64,000 nucleotides of DNA from Dillenia suffruticosa (Eukaryota; Streptophyta; Magnoliopsida; Dilleniales; Dilleniaceae). Position numbers and translations under genes: made by a program. The stretch spans positions 16,042,701 through 16,106,700 of the forward strand of contig JAVTVX010000016.1 of the NCBI GenBank assembly GCA_033439265.1, read 5' to 3'. Below the pieces are notes generated by a model that saw only the letters and a program-made list of their open reading frames with translations, did no database searches and was not told where the DNA came from. Of this stretch, positions 33,891 through 45,784 are shown piece after piece (within the stretch, counting starts at the first letter, position 1; every line of letters starts with the position of its first letter).

Positions 33891-34539
33891 TTAAAAAACT
33901 TGAGTGATATTCATTGAAAATATTTGGTTGAAAAGATTTTGTTCGAATTAGAAATTTTGAAAGCATTGAGGGGACACTACAAAATAAAAGCATTATGCCG
34001 ACGGTAACGTTTACTGTCGGTAAGTATTACTAATGGTTTTTTGAAACTATACAGACGGTTATAATTGAAACCGTCAGAAATAGTATAGATTTTCTCATGG
34101 TTTTAAATGGTCGTCAATAAAACAATTTGAACCATGGTAAATGTAGCAAATCATTTGTATAAACAAGACTCTATACTTACAGATATAAGGACATTTGAAT
34201 TTACATACCCCAATCCTTACGGTTATAAGTTGTGATGGCAAAATATAGGTTTTGTAGTCACGATTTTGAAAGGTGTCTGTATAGAAATGCTATATGTACA
34301 ACGGTTGTAATGATGGGTGAATATAGTAAGAAATGGTAAGTATACAAGGATATGGTAAAGAGCGGTAAGTGTAAAAAATGTAAGGTATAAGAAGTGTAGA
34401 GATGTAAGGTAGGTAACCGTAGGACATGTAGGATATGGTAAGTTGCGGTAAATATGGAAAGTATAGGATATTTAAGGTATGATTAGTGTAAAATATGTAA
34501 ATTGACATTTAGAAGAGTGTTGGAGGTTTATCGGGTATA

Positions 34540-36860
34540 TATGTAAGTGAATGTTACTATTTTACAGTAAATGTTACTATAATTTATTGTGGTTTATGTT
34601 AATTCGACTATTGTAGTTAGTTTAATAGTTAATATTACTATCATTTTATAAATAAATTTATTACATTTTACATATGTTATTATAATAGTAAATGTTAATA
34701 TATTTTATTGGGATTATATAGTAATTGTTACTATATCTTATTATCTGTGAATTCGACTATTGTGATTAGCTTAATAGTAAAGTCACTATCATTTCATCAT
34801 GAGAGACAAATAAATTTATTATTTTTCACATCCGTTATTATAATAGTGAATGTTACTATATTTTATTGTGGTTTTATAGTAATTGTTATTATATCTTATT
34901 ATCTGTTAATTCGACTATTATGGTTAGTTTAATAGTAAGTATTACTATCCTTTTATCATGAGAGACAAATAAATTTGGTATCTTTCACATCCGTTATTAT
35001 AATAATAAATGTTACTATTTTATAATAAATGCTACTATATTTTATTATGATTATATAGTAAATATTACTATATGTTATTACCTGTTAATTGGATTATTGG
35101 GTTAGCTTAATAATCAATGTTACTATCCTTTTATCATGAGAGAAATAAATTTACTATCTTTTATATCCGTCGTTATAATAGTAAATGTTACTAAAATATA
35201 GTAAATGTTATTATATTTTATTGTGATTATATAATAAATGTTACTATATGTTATTATCTGTTAATTGGCTATTGTGGTTAGTTTAATAGTAAATGTTACT
35301 ATGTAGTTCTCGTTGAAATGCTAAAATTGAAATATTAAAATGGTATATTATTAAATTAAATGTGAATTAAAATAAATTAATGTTAAAACCGGCAGTTCAT
35401 ACCTCATGCCGACGGTTAATTGTAACTTTTATAGTAAATGTTACTATATTTTATTGTAATTACATAGTAAATATTACTATATATTATTATCTGTTAATTG
35501 AACTATTGTGATTAATTTAATAATAAATGTTACTATTCTTTTATCATAAGAGAAATAAATTTATTACCTTTTACATCCATTGTTATAATAGTAAATGTTA
35601 CTAAAATATAGTAAATGTTATTATATTTTATTGTGGCTATATAGTAAATGTTACTATATGTTATTATATGTTAATTTGATTATGTGGTTAGCTTAATAGT
35701 AAATATTACTATGGAGTTCTCGTTGAAATGTTAAAATTGAAATGTTAAAATGGTATATTATTAAATTAAATATGAATTAAAATAAATTAATGTTGAAACC
35801 GACGGTTCATGCGTCATGCCGACGGTTCATTGTAGTTTTTATAGTAAATGTTACTATATTTTATTGTATTTACATAGTAAATGTTACTATATGTTATTAT
35901 CTGTTAATTGAACTATTGTGATTAATTTAATAGTAAAAGTTACTATCCTTTTATCATTACAGAAATAAATTTACTATCTTTTACATCTGTCATTATAATA
36001 GTACATGTTACTATATTTTATTATGGTTATATAGTAAATGTTATTATATGTTATTATCTGTTAATTTGGTTATTGTGGTTAACTTAATTGTAAATGTTAT
36101 TATGGAGTTCTCGTTGCAATGCTAAAATTGAAATGTTAAAATGATATATTATTAAATTAAATGTTAATTAAAATAAATTAATGTTAAAATCGGCGGTTCA
36201 TGCCTCATGCCGGCTGTTCATTGTAGTTTTTATAGTAAATATTACTATATTTTATTGTAGTTAATAGTAAATGTTACTATATGTTATTATCTGTTAATTG
36301 AACTATTGTGGTTAATTTAATAGTAATGTTACTATCCTTTTATCAGGAGAGAAATAAATTTATTATCTTTCATATCGATTATTATAACAGTAAATGTTAC
36401 TAAAATATAATAAATGTTACTATATTTTGTTGTGGTTATATAGTAAATATTATTATATGTTATTATCGGTTAATTTGGCTATCGTGGTTAGTTTAATAGT
36501 AAATGTTACTATGGAGTTCTCATTGAAATGTTAAAATTAAAATAATGATATATTATTAAATTAAATGTAAATTAAAATAAATTAATGTTAAAACCGACGG
36601 TTCATGCCTCATGCCGACGGTTTATTGTAGTTTTTATAGTAAATGTTACTATATTTTATTGTGATTATATAGTAAATGTTACTATATGTTATTGTCTGTT
36701 AATTATACTATTGTGGTTAATTTAACAGTAAATGTTACTATCCTTTTGAAACAAATAAATTTATTATCTTTCACATCCGTTATTATAATAGTAAATGTTA
36801 CTATTTTATAGGAAATGTTAGTATTTTTATTATGGTTACATAGTAAATGTTACTGTCATG
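34540..36860 (+). repeat. AT-rich higher-order tandem array
   Basis: Short 'atagtaaatgttactat' words build units of about 190 bp. From about 35000 these form a higher-order unit of about 400 bp, marked by 'ccgacggttcatgcctcatgccgacgg' segments at about 35390, 35800, 36192 and 36596. About four higher-order copies are present. Confidence 0.8.
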
Positions 36861-36879
36861 CTTGTTTACATCTAGACGG

Positions 36880-37130
36880 TTATGCCATGGAGGCAAGTAT
36901 GGCTGTGCCGCTCATGCAATATGCATGCGTGGATATGCCTAGACGGCTGTACCGCGGAGGCAAGCGCGGCTGTCCCGCTCATGCAATAATGCATGTGTGG
37001 GTATGCCTGGACGGCTATACCGCAGAATCTAGCATGGCTGTGCCGTGCATGCGATAATGCATGCGTATGCATGCGTAGACAGCTGTACCGCGGGCGGCGG
37101 CACGACTATACCATGTAGGCATTATCCATG
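36880..37130 (+). repeat. GC-rich minisatellite 1, about 66-bp units
   Basis: About four units with 'gacggctgtaccgcgg', 'ggcaag..tggctgtgccg' and 'atgcgtg' words. They contrast sharply with the AT-rich flanks. Open frames on both strands arise from the repeat. Confidence 0.75.
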
Positions 37131-37139
37131 CATGGTTTT

Positions 37140-38380
37140 GAAAATTAAATTATGCTAGTAGCCACATGGCCAGAGGAAGCCCTACATCTTTAGCAAAGTC
37201 CAAATTATTTGGTTTAAGTGCCAACAATTTCTCTTCAACAGCAGCATACTTAGCTAAGGAGCCAAATTGCTTGGGATGCTTCAATGCTTTCTCACTGATA
37301 TTACCGTAGAATTCATTGCCAACTTTTAGTTCCTTCACTTGGCTGGCCACCTTTACGACCACACCAGCAATATAAATACCTGGAACAGTTTATAGCATAA
37401 CAAGAGTTGTTACAATGCTTGAAATTGGCAACTAACTCAAGATTTGGTATAAGGAAGAGTACATAAAGAGTTATATTGCGATGCTTCTCATGTTAAATGA
37501 AATATGGTTCTATAATTCCTCTATAAATAGCACCAAACAAAATATTGAAAAATGAAAACATACATTGCAGCTGACGGCTCATTATAGGATGGAAGTGTTG
37601 TTGATTAACAATCATAAATGGGACAACCCAGAACCTTTTCAGTGAACATCTCTATGATAATTTTCACTTTAAATCATGCATCAATTATTGCATAGAGACT
37701 GAAATAGAAATCATATTTTCTCTTTAAATATTGGGGACTTAACCCCACGTATAAAATTTCATATTTCCGTCTTAATCCTTCCCTGCAAACAAAAACCAAG
37801 AAAATATAGTTAGCCATAAAAGAAATGATCAATGATTAGTTAATCATAAAAGAAATGAATGATACAGCTAAAATATAGACGAAAATGGTGTTCTATTTAT
37901 AACAAATGTGAATATAAGAAAAAGAAAAGGGGGAAGCAGATTTGACCTTTGAAAGGCCCTATACATTGACTCGCAAGCGGGGAGAAAGAGTGTGTCTATA
38001 GAGACCAACGAAAAAAATAGAACGAACAATCGAAAAACAAAGAAAAAATTGTTCTGTTGAGATAAATCACAATCACGGACATGAGAGAGAAAAAATATGC
38101 AACAGAACATAATCAAAAAACAAATTGAAGAGGAGAAAATACAGTGAGATCTAAATCGATAAAGAAACCATCAGATCAATGCTTCGGAGAAAAGATCAAA
38201 AGAAAGGTGGAGAAGAGAAGAGAGAGGGAGAGAAGATGAACCTGTGAGATGGGCTGAAGAGAGAAAAACCTTCGTCGATTTGTATAGAAACGAGTTGTCC
38301 TTTGTCGATTTGTATGAGACGAGCGGCTGTCCTGGCAGCTTATAAAGGGGCCGTTGGTAAATGGCGCATTTTTTGTAGTG
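37140..38380 (-). mobile_element. Truncated CACTA carrying a host gene fragment
   Basis: The right end at 38380 reads ...ccgttggtaaatggcgcattttttgtagtg; reversed it is CACTACAAAAAATGCGCCAT, the end type of the 10.2-kb CACTA at 9945. The next triplet is CTT. No left terminus is present, so the element is truncated on that side. Reading from the right end: terminal repeats, purine/pyrimidine-biased leader (38000-38340), AT-rich stretch, then a fragment of an oxidoreductase gene in the same sense. Confidence 0.65.
37150..37395 (-). pseudogene. Captured quinone/enone oxidoreductase gene fragment
   Basis: The minus strand reads VPGIYIAGVVVKVASQVKEL, then KVGNEFYG, EKALKHPKQFGSLAKYAAVE and EKLLALKP, ending DVGLPLAMWLLA with a stop. 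This matches the N-terminal GroES-like domain of plant MDR-family enzymes of the 2-methylene-furan-3-one reductase / chloroplast-envelope quinone oxidoreductase group (VPGYDVAGVVVKVGSQV...EKLLALKP..L.FAEAASLPLA). These reduce alpha,beta-unsaturated carbonyls with NAD(P)H. Only about 80 of more than 300 residues are present; the Rossmann domain is missing. The fragment lies inside the truncated CACTA, so gene capture by the transposon is inferred. Insertion of the transposon in a host gene is the alternative. Confidence 0.8.
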
Positions 38381-40814
38381 CTTCCTCCCACTTCCTCCTC
38401 CTTCTCTTTCGTATTTGGTGCCATTTCTTGGCGTCAAATAAAGAGACGCCAAAAGTTTGGGCTAATACTATTAAGTATTGATTTTGTTGAGTATTTAGAT
38501 TTTGCCACCATCAAGAAAATATTCTCTATTAATTAATCTTTCTCCTTCTTTCATTCTCCCTTTATTTCATTTACTTCTCTCTTCTCATATTTCATTTATT
38601 TCTCTGCTTTATTTTTGCAATGAATAAGAGATGGGTATATTTTTATATTTTTAATCACTCTATTTTCATTCTTCTTCTTCGTATCATGTATTATGATGTG
38701 GTATAATAACAAGTGGTAAGAAGTAGTAATAACAACTACTTCATCTTCCTACAAATGGTAACAAATGGTAAGAATTAGTTTTATTCTCTATTTATATTGT
38801 AATATGGTAACAATGGTAAAATGTGATAACAAGTGATCAATAACAAATAACAAATATAAACTCCACGAATACTTTTATTATGCTAACAAAGAATAAATGG
38901 ACGTAACAACTGGTAAAGCAATAATTATGTAAAATTTGTATAATATAACATGATCACAAGTGGTAACAAGTGGTAACAAGTGTTTTTTAATAAAAAATGG
39001 TTACCATGGTAACATAGTAATAAATGTATATCAACTAACAAATGACAATAAATTATATTGTTTCATAATATAAATTTATAAATTTATTATAATTATGATT
39101 ATCAATTTTATTTGATTAACATTATATAACTATAATTTAATATTATTATCCTATACAACTTAATTAATTATCAATATTAATATTACTAAATAATACTACT
39201 TACTAATTTCAATTATCATGTTCTATTACTAATATCAAATAATTACTAATTTCAAATTATAACACTATATTATTTGATAATTGATCAATGAATTTTCAAA
39301 ACTATAACACCATATTATATAAATTACTAATTTCATATAAATTGATAATATTAATAATTTTATACTATTTAAATTAATAATATTAATAACTTTATATTGA
39401 ATTGTCATGTGATTAATCAATGGACATAATTAATATAACATAGAGTTCATGGTAAGGACCATACAGACATATGCTATATAGCAATATAGTAAATATAGTA
39501 ATAGTAAGGTAATAAGTAGTAAAAATTATATGAAATGAAATGAAATGTAGTAAGTGATTTTTTCAACCGAAAAGGATGTAGCAGTATTGAATAAAAATAT
39601 AAAAAAACTGAGATGGAAAAAAAAACGCTAGTATAAAAAAAAAGAGAAATTAAGAAGGCGGGAAAAAAAGCGCAAAAGAAAAAATTGGCGGATTTTGAAA
39701 ATGTTGCATTAAATTTATGACTAAAACAAAAAATTAGAACTGTAATGGAAATAAAAAAATAATAAAATGTAATAGTTGTACGATAACACTTATTATGATA
39801 ACACTTATTATGCTAACACTTACCATGCATGATAACACTTACCTGTTATATGATAATACTTACCATGATAATACCTACTATGCATGATAACACTTACCAC
39901 AAAATAATTTGCGAGCTTATCATGCATGATAACACTTACCTATTGTATGATAATACTTACCATGATAATACCTACCATGCATGATAAGACTTACTACAAA
40001 ATAATTTGTGAACTCACCACGCAAGATAACACTTACCACAAGCTTATATGATAAGAACAAACTTAACAGAGTTAGCATATGCATGTTTAGCAAATTATAT
40101 GAACTTATCATGATAATAACTATTAATGACGCTAATGAAGTTACCATACCATATTATGGGATAACCTATATTCATATTCTATCTCTCTCTTCTCAAATCT
40201 TTAACTTTGCCTTACTACTCTAAATTTTATTTATACTTTTTTTTTATTATTTACTAAGTTAACTTTGTTTAGCAAAATTACCATCAATACCGGAGTTACC
40301 TAGGAAAGTTAACTAGAATAAGAACAAGTTACATGATAAAAGTCGACATGATAACAAGTTACCTAGGAAAGTTTTTTTAGTTGCCAATTTGATTAATGGT
40401 ACCCTAAATCTAAATCAAAGAAAATATTGGTGCCAAACTTTTTAGTGCCAATTTTGTTAGTGCGAAGAAATAGCACCAAAGAGGAGGAGGGTTGAGGTTA
40501 GTGCCAAAGAGGAGGAAGAGAGGAGGTTTGGTGCCAAAGAGGAGGAAGAGAGGTGGAACTTAGTAGCTGAGGAATAGTTGTAAATTGTAAGTTGTAATTT
40601 GTAATTTGCAACGTTTGTTAAGAAAAAAAGTTTGTTAAGAAAAAAAGTTTGTTAAGAAAAAGTTTAGGTTACAATAGAGAAAAAAAGAAAAGGAAAAAAA
40701 AAGAAAAACATAGAGTGAAGATGAGATAATCGAAAAAAAGAAGAAAGGTGTAGTGAGATGAGAAAATCAAAAAAAAAAAAAGGAGAGTGATAAAAAAAAT
40801 AAAACAAAAAAAAG
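38381..40814. other. AT-rich interior with ggtaac repeats
   Basis: It starts with 'ggtgccatttcttggcgtc', whose words recur inverted and direct at 40430-40560 (ggtgccaaagaggaggaag units). Between them are ggtaacaagtgg-type repeats (38700-39000), AT-only sequence, and a 'gataacacttaccatgcatgataa' tandem (39785-40050). It corresponds to internal sequence of the large CACTA family; no gene is supported. Confidence 0.5.
39785..40050 (+). repeat. gataacacttaccatgcat tandem repeats
   Basis: Units of about 20-60 bp containing 'atgataacacttac' recur roughly eight times; two larger copies are about 110 bp apart (39840 and 39950). Confidence 0.7.
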
Positions 40815-41085
40815 ATGTGCGCGGCTGTACCAGAGGGGCCGCACGGCTATACCGCGCAAGCAAGAGAGCCTGCGTGCACATGCTTGCGCGGCTATACCGC
40901 GGGGGCCCGCAACAGTACCGCACAAGCAAGAGAGCATAAATGCACATGCCTGCGCGGCTATGCCGCGGGGGCCCACATGGCAGTACCGCACAAGCAAGAG
41001 AGCATGCATGCACATGCCTGTGCGGCTATGCCGCCGGGGCCACGCGGCTATACCGTGCAGGCACGCTGCCCGTGCTGCGAAATCC
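40815..41085 (+). repeat. GC-rich minisatellite 2, about 66-bp units
   Basis: About four units of 'gcgcggctataccgcgggggcc..cagtaccgcacaagcaagagagc'. Each contains the imperfect palindrome CGCGG-CTATA-CCGCG. Related in words to minisatellite 1. Confidence 0.78.
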
Positions 41086-41269
41086 GCGTAACCCAATATA
41101 ATTAATATTATTATTTTAAATAATATAATCATGTCAAATTATCTAAATATAAAATTATGTAATTAAAATTATGTGACAATGTAGTGATAATAATAAGATA
41201 AGAAATATATTAACATGAAGTAATATAATAGTAATATTTACTAATACTTGACGTAATTATATAGTAATA

Positions 41270-41580
41270 GAGGTAAAAATTTTCTGTTAATTGTAAAACA
41301 AAAACAACGATAGGGTAAAAAGCATATAATAATCAAAATTTCAAAAGCTAAAAGTGTGAAAAAGTGGAAAAATGACGGGTTTTGAAAAATTTGTTTCGCG
41401 GTAAACAAAATATATATACTATAAATCATTCCTCTTTCGAAAACATCTAAATTTCTCATTCCCTTAAATAACTCTTCTCTCTTAAACCTCTCAAAATTTC
41501 TAATTCAAATAAAATCACATTCCCTTCAGATAATTTCATCCAAATATTTTCAACAAATCTCACTTAATTTTTTTTTTGAA
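41270..41580 (+). promoter_or_regulatory. Promoter/leader of fused TNPA/TNPD remnant
   Basis: It is collinear with 46480-46750: 'gttttgaaaaatttgtttcgcgg', 'aaatatatatactataaa' (TATA-like, 41408-41425), then a pyrimidine-rich leader. The E2F-type core is altered to TTTCGCGGTAAA (41394-41405). Confidence 0.55.
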
Positions 41581-41949
41581 CTATGGGATGAAATAAACGA
41601 AGAATGATGCTGACCACAAAGAATAGAACCATCCGACAAACAAGTTGAGTCTGAAGAAGCATTGATCCTTATGAATTCTTATGTCTTGGCATCCTAAGTA
41701 AGGAAGGTCTTTTATGTAGCTAACGAAAGACATAAAGGATGGTTTGTTGTAAAATATGTGAAAGTTAGAGATGAATTTGACATGGGTGATGCATTCATCA
41801 ATCAACATATGAATTCAGAAAGTAACCCCTCAACTCAAGTGTGGGTTCAGATTAATGTAGATGAAGATGAAGGAAATATATCAACAAAAATGAATGATGA
41901 TGAAGGTGTTGATAGAGTAGGATGGGATGCATATACTTATGAAATGTAA
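41581..41949 (+). pseudogene. TNPA exon 1 fused to a TNPD C-terminus
   Basis: 41581-41680 aligns with exon 1 of the TNPA-like gene (GGGATGAAATAAACGAAG onward, QVESEEA-type segment). From about 41698 the frame reads VRKVFYVANERHKGWFVVKY, then VRDEFDMGD and an acidic tail INVDEDEGN to the stop at 41949. That is the DUF4216-type C-terminus of TNPD (Transposase_21) proteins, where ...A.QVFYV.D...WxVV.K...RD.(Y/F)DM is usual. The two parts normally belong to different genes, so a deletion has probably joined them. The protein would not be functional. Confidence 0.6.
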
Positions 41950-42229
41950 CTTCTTATACACATTTATATTCTTATTTTCTGTACTTTTTTATTTTTAATC
42001 ACTTTACTTTTCATTTTTCCTCTTTATTGTGCCGTGGCATGGTAACAAGTGATAAGAAGAAGTAATAATAACTACTTTCTCTTCCTACAAATGCTAACAA
42101 ATGTCCTTGGTAAAAAGTGATATATAATAAATAACAAATATAAACTCTACGTATACTTTTATTATAGCATAATAAAAATTAAAATTGTAACTTTTATTTT
42201 GAATGCACACAGTAACAAGTGATAACTAA

Positions 42230-44350
42230 CAAATAATAAACGGTAACAAGTGGTAAGAATTACTACTTTCTCTTTGTACAAATGGTAACAATTACTTTAA
42301 TTCCGGTAACAATAATTTTTATTGTCGTAACAATGATAATAAGTGGTAACAAGTGATCATGATCCAATGTAACAAGTGATAAGATAATAATTATATAAAT
42401 ATTATATAATATAATATCGTAACAATGGTAACAATTGGTAACAAGTGGGGTCGCGTGGTAACAAGTAGTAAGAATTACTACTTTCTCTTCATACAAATGG
42501 TAACAATTACTTTAATTATGGTAACAATGATTTTTATTGTGGTATCAATGATAATAAGTGGTAACAAGTGATTTTGGTCCAATGTAACGAGTGAAGACAA
42601 TAATTATACAAATTTTGTATAATAGAAAATCGTAACAATGGTAACAATTGATAACAAACGGGTCACGTGGTAACAAGTGATATTACTACTTCCTCTTTGT
42701 ACAAATAGTAACAATTAGTTTAATTCCAATAACAATGATTTTTATTGTGGTAACAATGATAATAAGTGGTAACAAGTGATATTGGTTCAATATAATAAGT
42801 GTTAAGATAATAATTATATAAATTTTGTATAATAGAATATCGTAACAGTGGTAACAATTGGTAATAAACGAGTCACGTGGTAACAATTACTACTTCCTCT
42901 TCATACAAATGGTATCAATTACTTTAATTCCGGTAACAATATTTTTTTTTACGGTAACAATGATAATAAGTGGTAACAAGTGATTTTGGTCCAATGTAAA
43001 AAGTGGTAAGACAATAATGATATAAATTTTATATAATAGAATATCGTAACATTGGTAACAATTGGTAACAAGCGGGTCGTGTGGTAACAAGTGGTAACAA
43101 TTACTACTTTCTCTTCGTACAAATGGTAATAAACGGTAACAATTACTTTAATTCTGGTAACAATAATTTTTATTGTGGTAACAATGATAATAAGTGGTAA
43201 CAAGTGATCTTGGCCTAATGTAACAAGTGGTAAGACAATAATTATATAAATTTTATATAATATAATATTGTAACAATGGTAACAATTGGAACAAGCGGAT
43301 CGCGTGGTAACAAGTACTAATAATTACTACTTCCTCTTCGTACAAATGGTAACAATTACTGTAATTCTGGTAATAATGATTTTTATTGTGATAACAATGA
43401 TAATAAGTAGTAACAAGTGATATTGGTCTAATGTAAATGTAAGAAGTGGTAAGATAATAATTATATAAATTTAGTAAAATAGAATATCGTAATAATGGTA
43501 ACAATTGAACAAGCGGGTCGCGTGGTAATAAGTGATAAAAATTACTACTTTCTCTTCGTACAAATGGTAATAAATAGTAACAAGTATGGTAACAAGTATT
43601 TTTTAAAATTGAAATTTATATAAATAGTGAAAATAGATAATGTTAAAAATTACAAAGCAACAATAAAATAACACATATGAAATACTACTCAAAAAGTATT
43701 CACTATAACTATTTCATTCCAAACTATAACCATATGGTCAAAATTTTAAAAACCCCGCTAAAAATTCAAGCCTTCCAATAAATTTGTAAAGGAGGGAAAA
43801 AAACGCACGTATAGATATAAAATATACATTAACATATTGTACATTAACATATCTATGGTAACAATTAAAAACGCACGACTATCTAATTATCATATTTCTT
43901 AATTATGAATTCTAAAATATAAAATATACATTAACATATCTAATAAGTGGGTCGTATGGTAACAAGTGGTAAGAATTACTACTTTCTTTTCGTACAAATG
44001 TTAACAATTACTTTAATTTTCGTAACAATGATTTTTATTGTACTAACAATGATAATAAATAGTAACAAGTGATCTTGGTCCAATGTAACAAGTGGTAAAG
44101 ACAATAATTATATATAATTTGTATAATAGAACATTGTAACAATGATAACAATTGGTAACAAGTGGGTCGCATGGTAACAAATGGTAAGAATTACTACTTT
44201 CTCTTCGTACAAATGGTAACAAATAGTAACAATATTTTAATTTTGGTAATAATAATTTTTATTGTGTTAACAATGATAATAAACGGTAACAAGTGATCTT
44301 GGTCCAATGTAACAAGTGTTAAAATAATAATTATATAAAATTTGTATAAT
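42230..44350 (+). repeat. ggtaacaagtgg tandem array, about 213-bp period
   Basis: The marker 'gcgggtcgcgtggtaacaag' and variants occur at about 42449, 42660, 42871, 43074, 43296, 43514, 43951 and 44166. Each unit also has 'ctactttctcttcgtacaaatgg', 'tgatcttggtccaatgtaac' and 'ataattatataaattttgtataatag' in the same order. About eight to nine copies, with one interruption (43580-43930). Confidence 0.85.
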
Positions 44351-45784
44351 AGAATATCATAACAATGTTAACAAGTATTTTTGAAAACTATATAAAATTT
44401 GTATAAACCGAAAAATAATGCTAATGAAAATATGTAATATTAAAAACTACAGATCTAGCAATAAAATAATACATATGAAACATATAAATATCAGAGAGGG
44501 TAACCATTATAACTGCTCCAAAATTATTCACTATAACTATTCAATTCCAAACTATAACCATACATTAAACGATAAAGCTAATTAAAAATTCAATCCTCAC
44601 AATAAATTTGTAAAGGAGGGAAAAAAACACGCGCGAAAGATTTTCAACATTTGATACTCGTTTCGCTTGAAACATAAACTCTCAATTTTGAATACGTTGT
44701 TTGGCGGTATAATACAAGTATTAGCCCGAAACATAAATATGTTGTTTGCCAATATAATATAACTATAAATTATATTGTTTCATAATATAAATTTATAAAT
44801 TTATTATAATTATGATTATCAAATTTATTTGATTAACATTATATTACTATAATTTAATATTATTACTCTATACAACTTAATTACTTATCAATATTAATAT
44901 TACTAAATAATACAACTTACTAATTTCAATAATCATGTTCTATTACTAATATCAAATAATTATTAAATTTAAATATTGTTATTAAGGTAGGGTTACGTTT
45001 TATACAATAGATTTAATGGTACTACTATAGATACTCATAATATTTTTATGGTAGCTTCCTTAATTTTCTTCATATTTCATTTAATTATTAATTTTATCAT
45101 ATTTCATTTAATTATTTTAGTTTTTTATTATTATTATTTTCAATTAAATTATTGCTAATTTAAATAATTTCGATAATATTATGGACTCTTATTGTAAAGT
45201 TTGTTATCATAATTTGATTTCAATTTCTTACCTTTTAAAATAAATAATATTAAATATAATTATCATATTCCTTAATTATAAAATCTAAAATATAAATTAG
45301 ACATTAACATATCTAATTAATATTATTAATTTAAATAACTCATACTCATACTCATACTCATCATATTCATCATATGCATTCCATCAAAGCACATATCCGA
45401 ACTCATATTTCTTAATTATAACGAAATTTAAATTATAAATTAAGTATGAAATGTTATTATTTTAAATAATATAATCATATAAAATTATGTAACTAATGTA
45501 GTAATAATAACATAAAAAATATATGAATTTTTGTAATATATGATTTTATTTAAAATTATATATTCATAAAAAATATAATAAAATGTATTATGATACTATA
45601 TAATATAAATTATAAATTTAATATATTTAATGATTGTATATTACAAACTTAGTAACATAATTTCATAATTTCATATAATAAATTTAGTAATATAATTTAA
45701 AGATTTAATATGATTATATTAATAATATAAATAATTTGTTATTTAAAACAATAAAATTATTATTTTAAAATAAGGTACGTCGTA
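44351..45784. other. AT-rich interior
   Basis: The AT-only part 44760-44960 repeats sequence seen at 39050-39260 (tatattgtttcataatataaatttataaatttattataa...). No gene is supported. Confidence 0.5.

Larger units (their letters stand above)
32192..33975 (-). mobile_element. Right part of a minus-oriented large CACTA, interrupted at 33976
   Basis: It begins CACCACAAAATAAACGGC (drifted CACTA). Read in reverse, the terminal block with 'gatctatcccgac', 'ccaacggtcatga' and 'accgatacttt' words corresponds to the right ends at 23479 and 48573. It then has the about 58-bp array (32390-33120) and a reversed TNPA-like gene (33440-33890). At 33976 it is cut by the 14.6-kb CACTA and resumes at 48574. The triplet before the end is TCT; the far end was not found and may have been lost where the gypsy fossil lies. 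Confidence 0.7.

Noticed and set aside
36815-37072. Open frames on both strands across GC-rich minisatellite 1
   Set aside because: Repeat units whose length is a multiple of three keep frames open on both strands; there is no independent support.
33976-38380. A 4.4-kb CACTA between the CACTA at 33976 and the TAGTG at 38380
   Set aside because: Flanking triplets differ (GGA versus CTT) and the end types belong to different families; 48573 is the matching partner for 33976.
40669-41132. Three long open frames on both strands
   Set aside because: They arise from GC-rich minisatellite 2; the encoded Ala/Arg-rich repeats mirror each other between strands.
42263-43504. Series of minus-strand frames rich in Ile/Thr/Tyr (LLPLIIIVTTIKIIVTG..)
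   Set aside because: Each is one unit of the 213-bp array; repetition of the DNA unit, not a membrane protein family.
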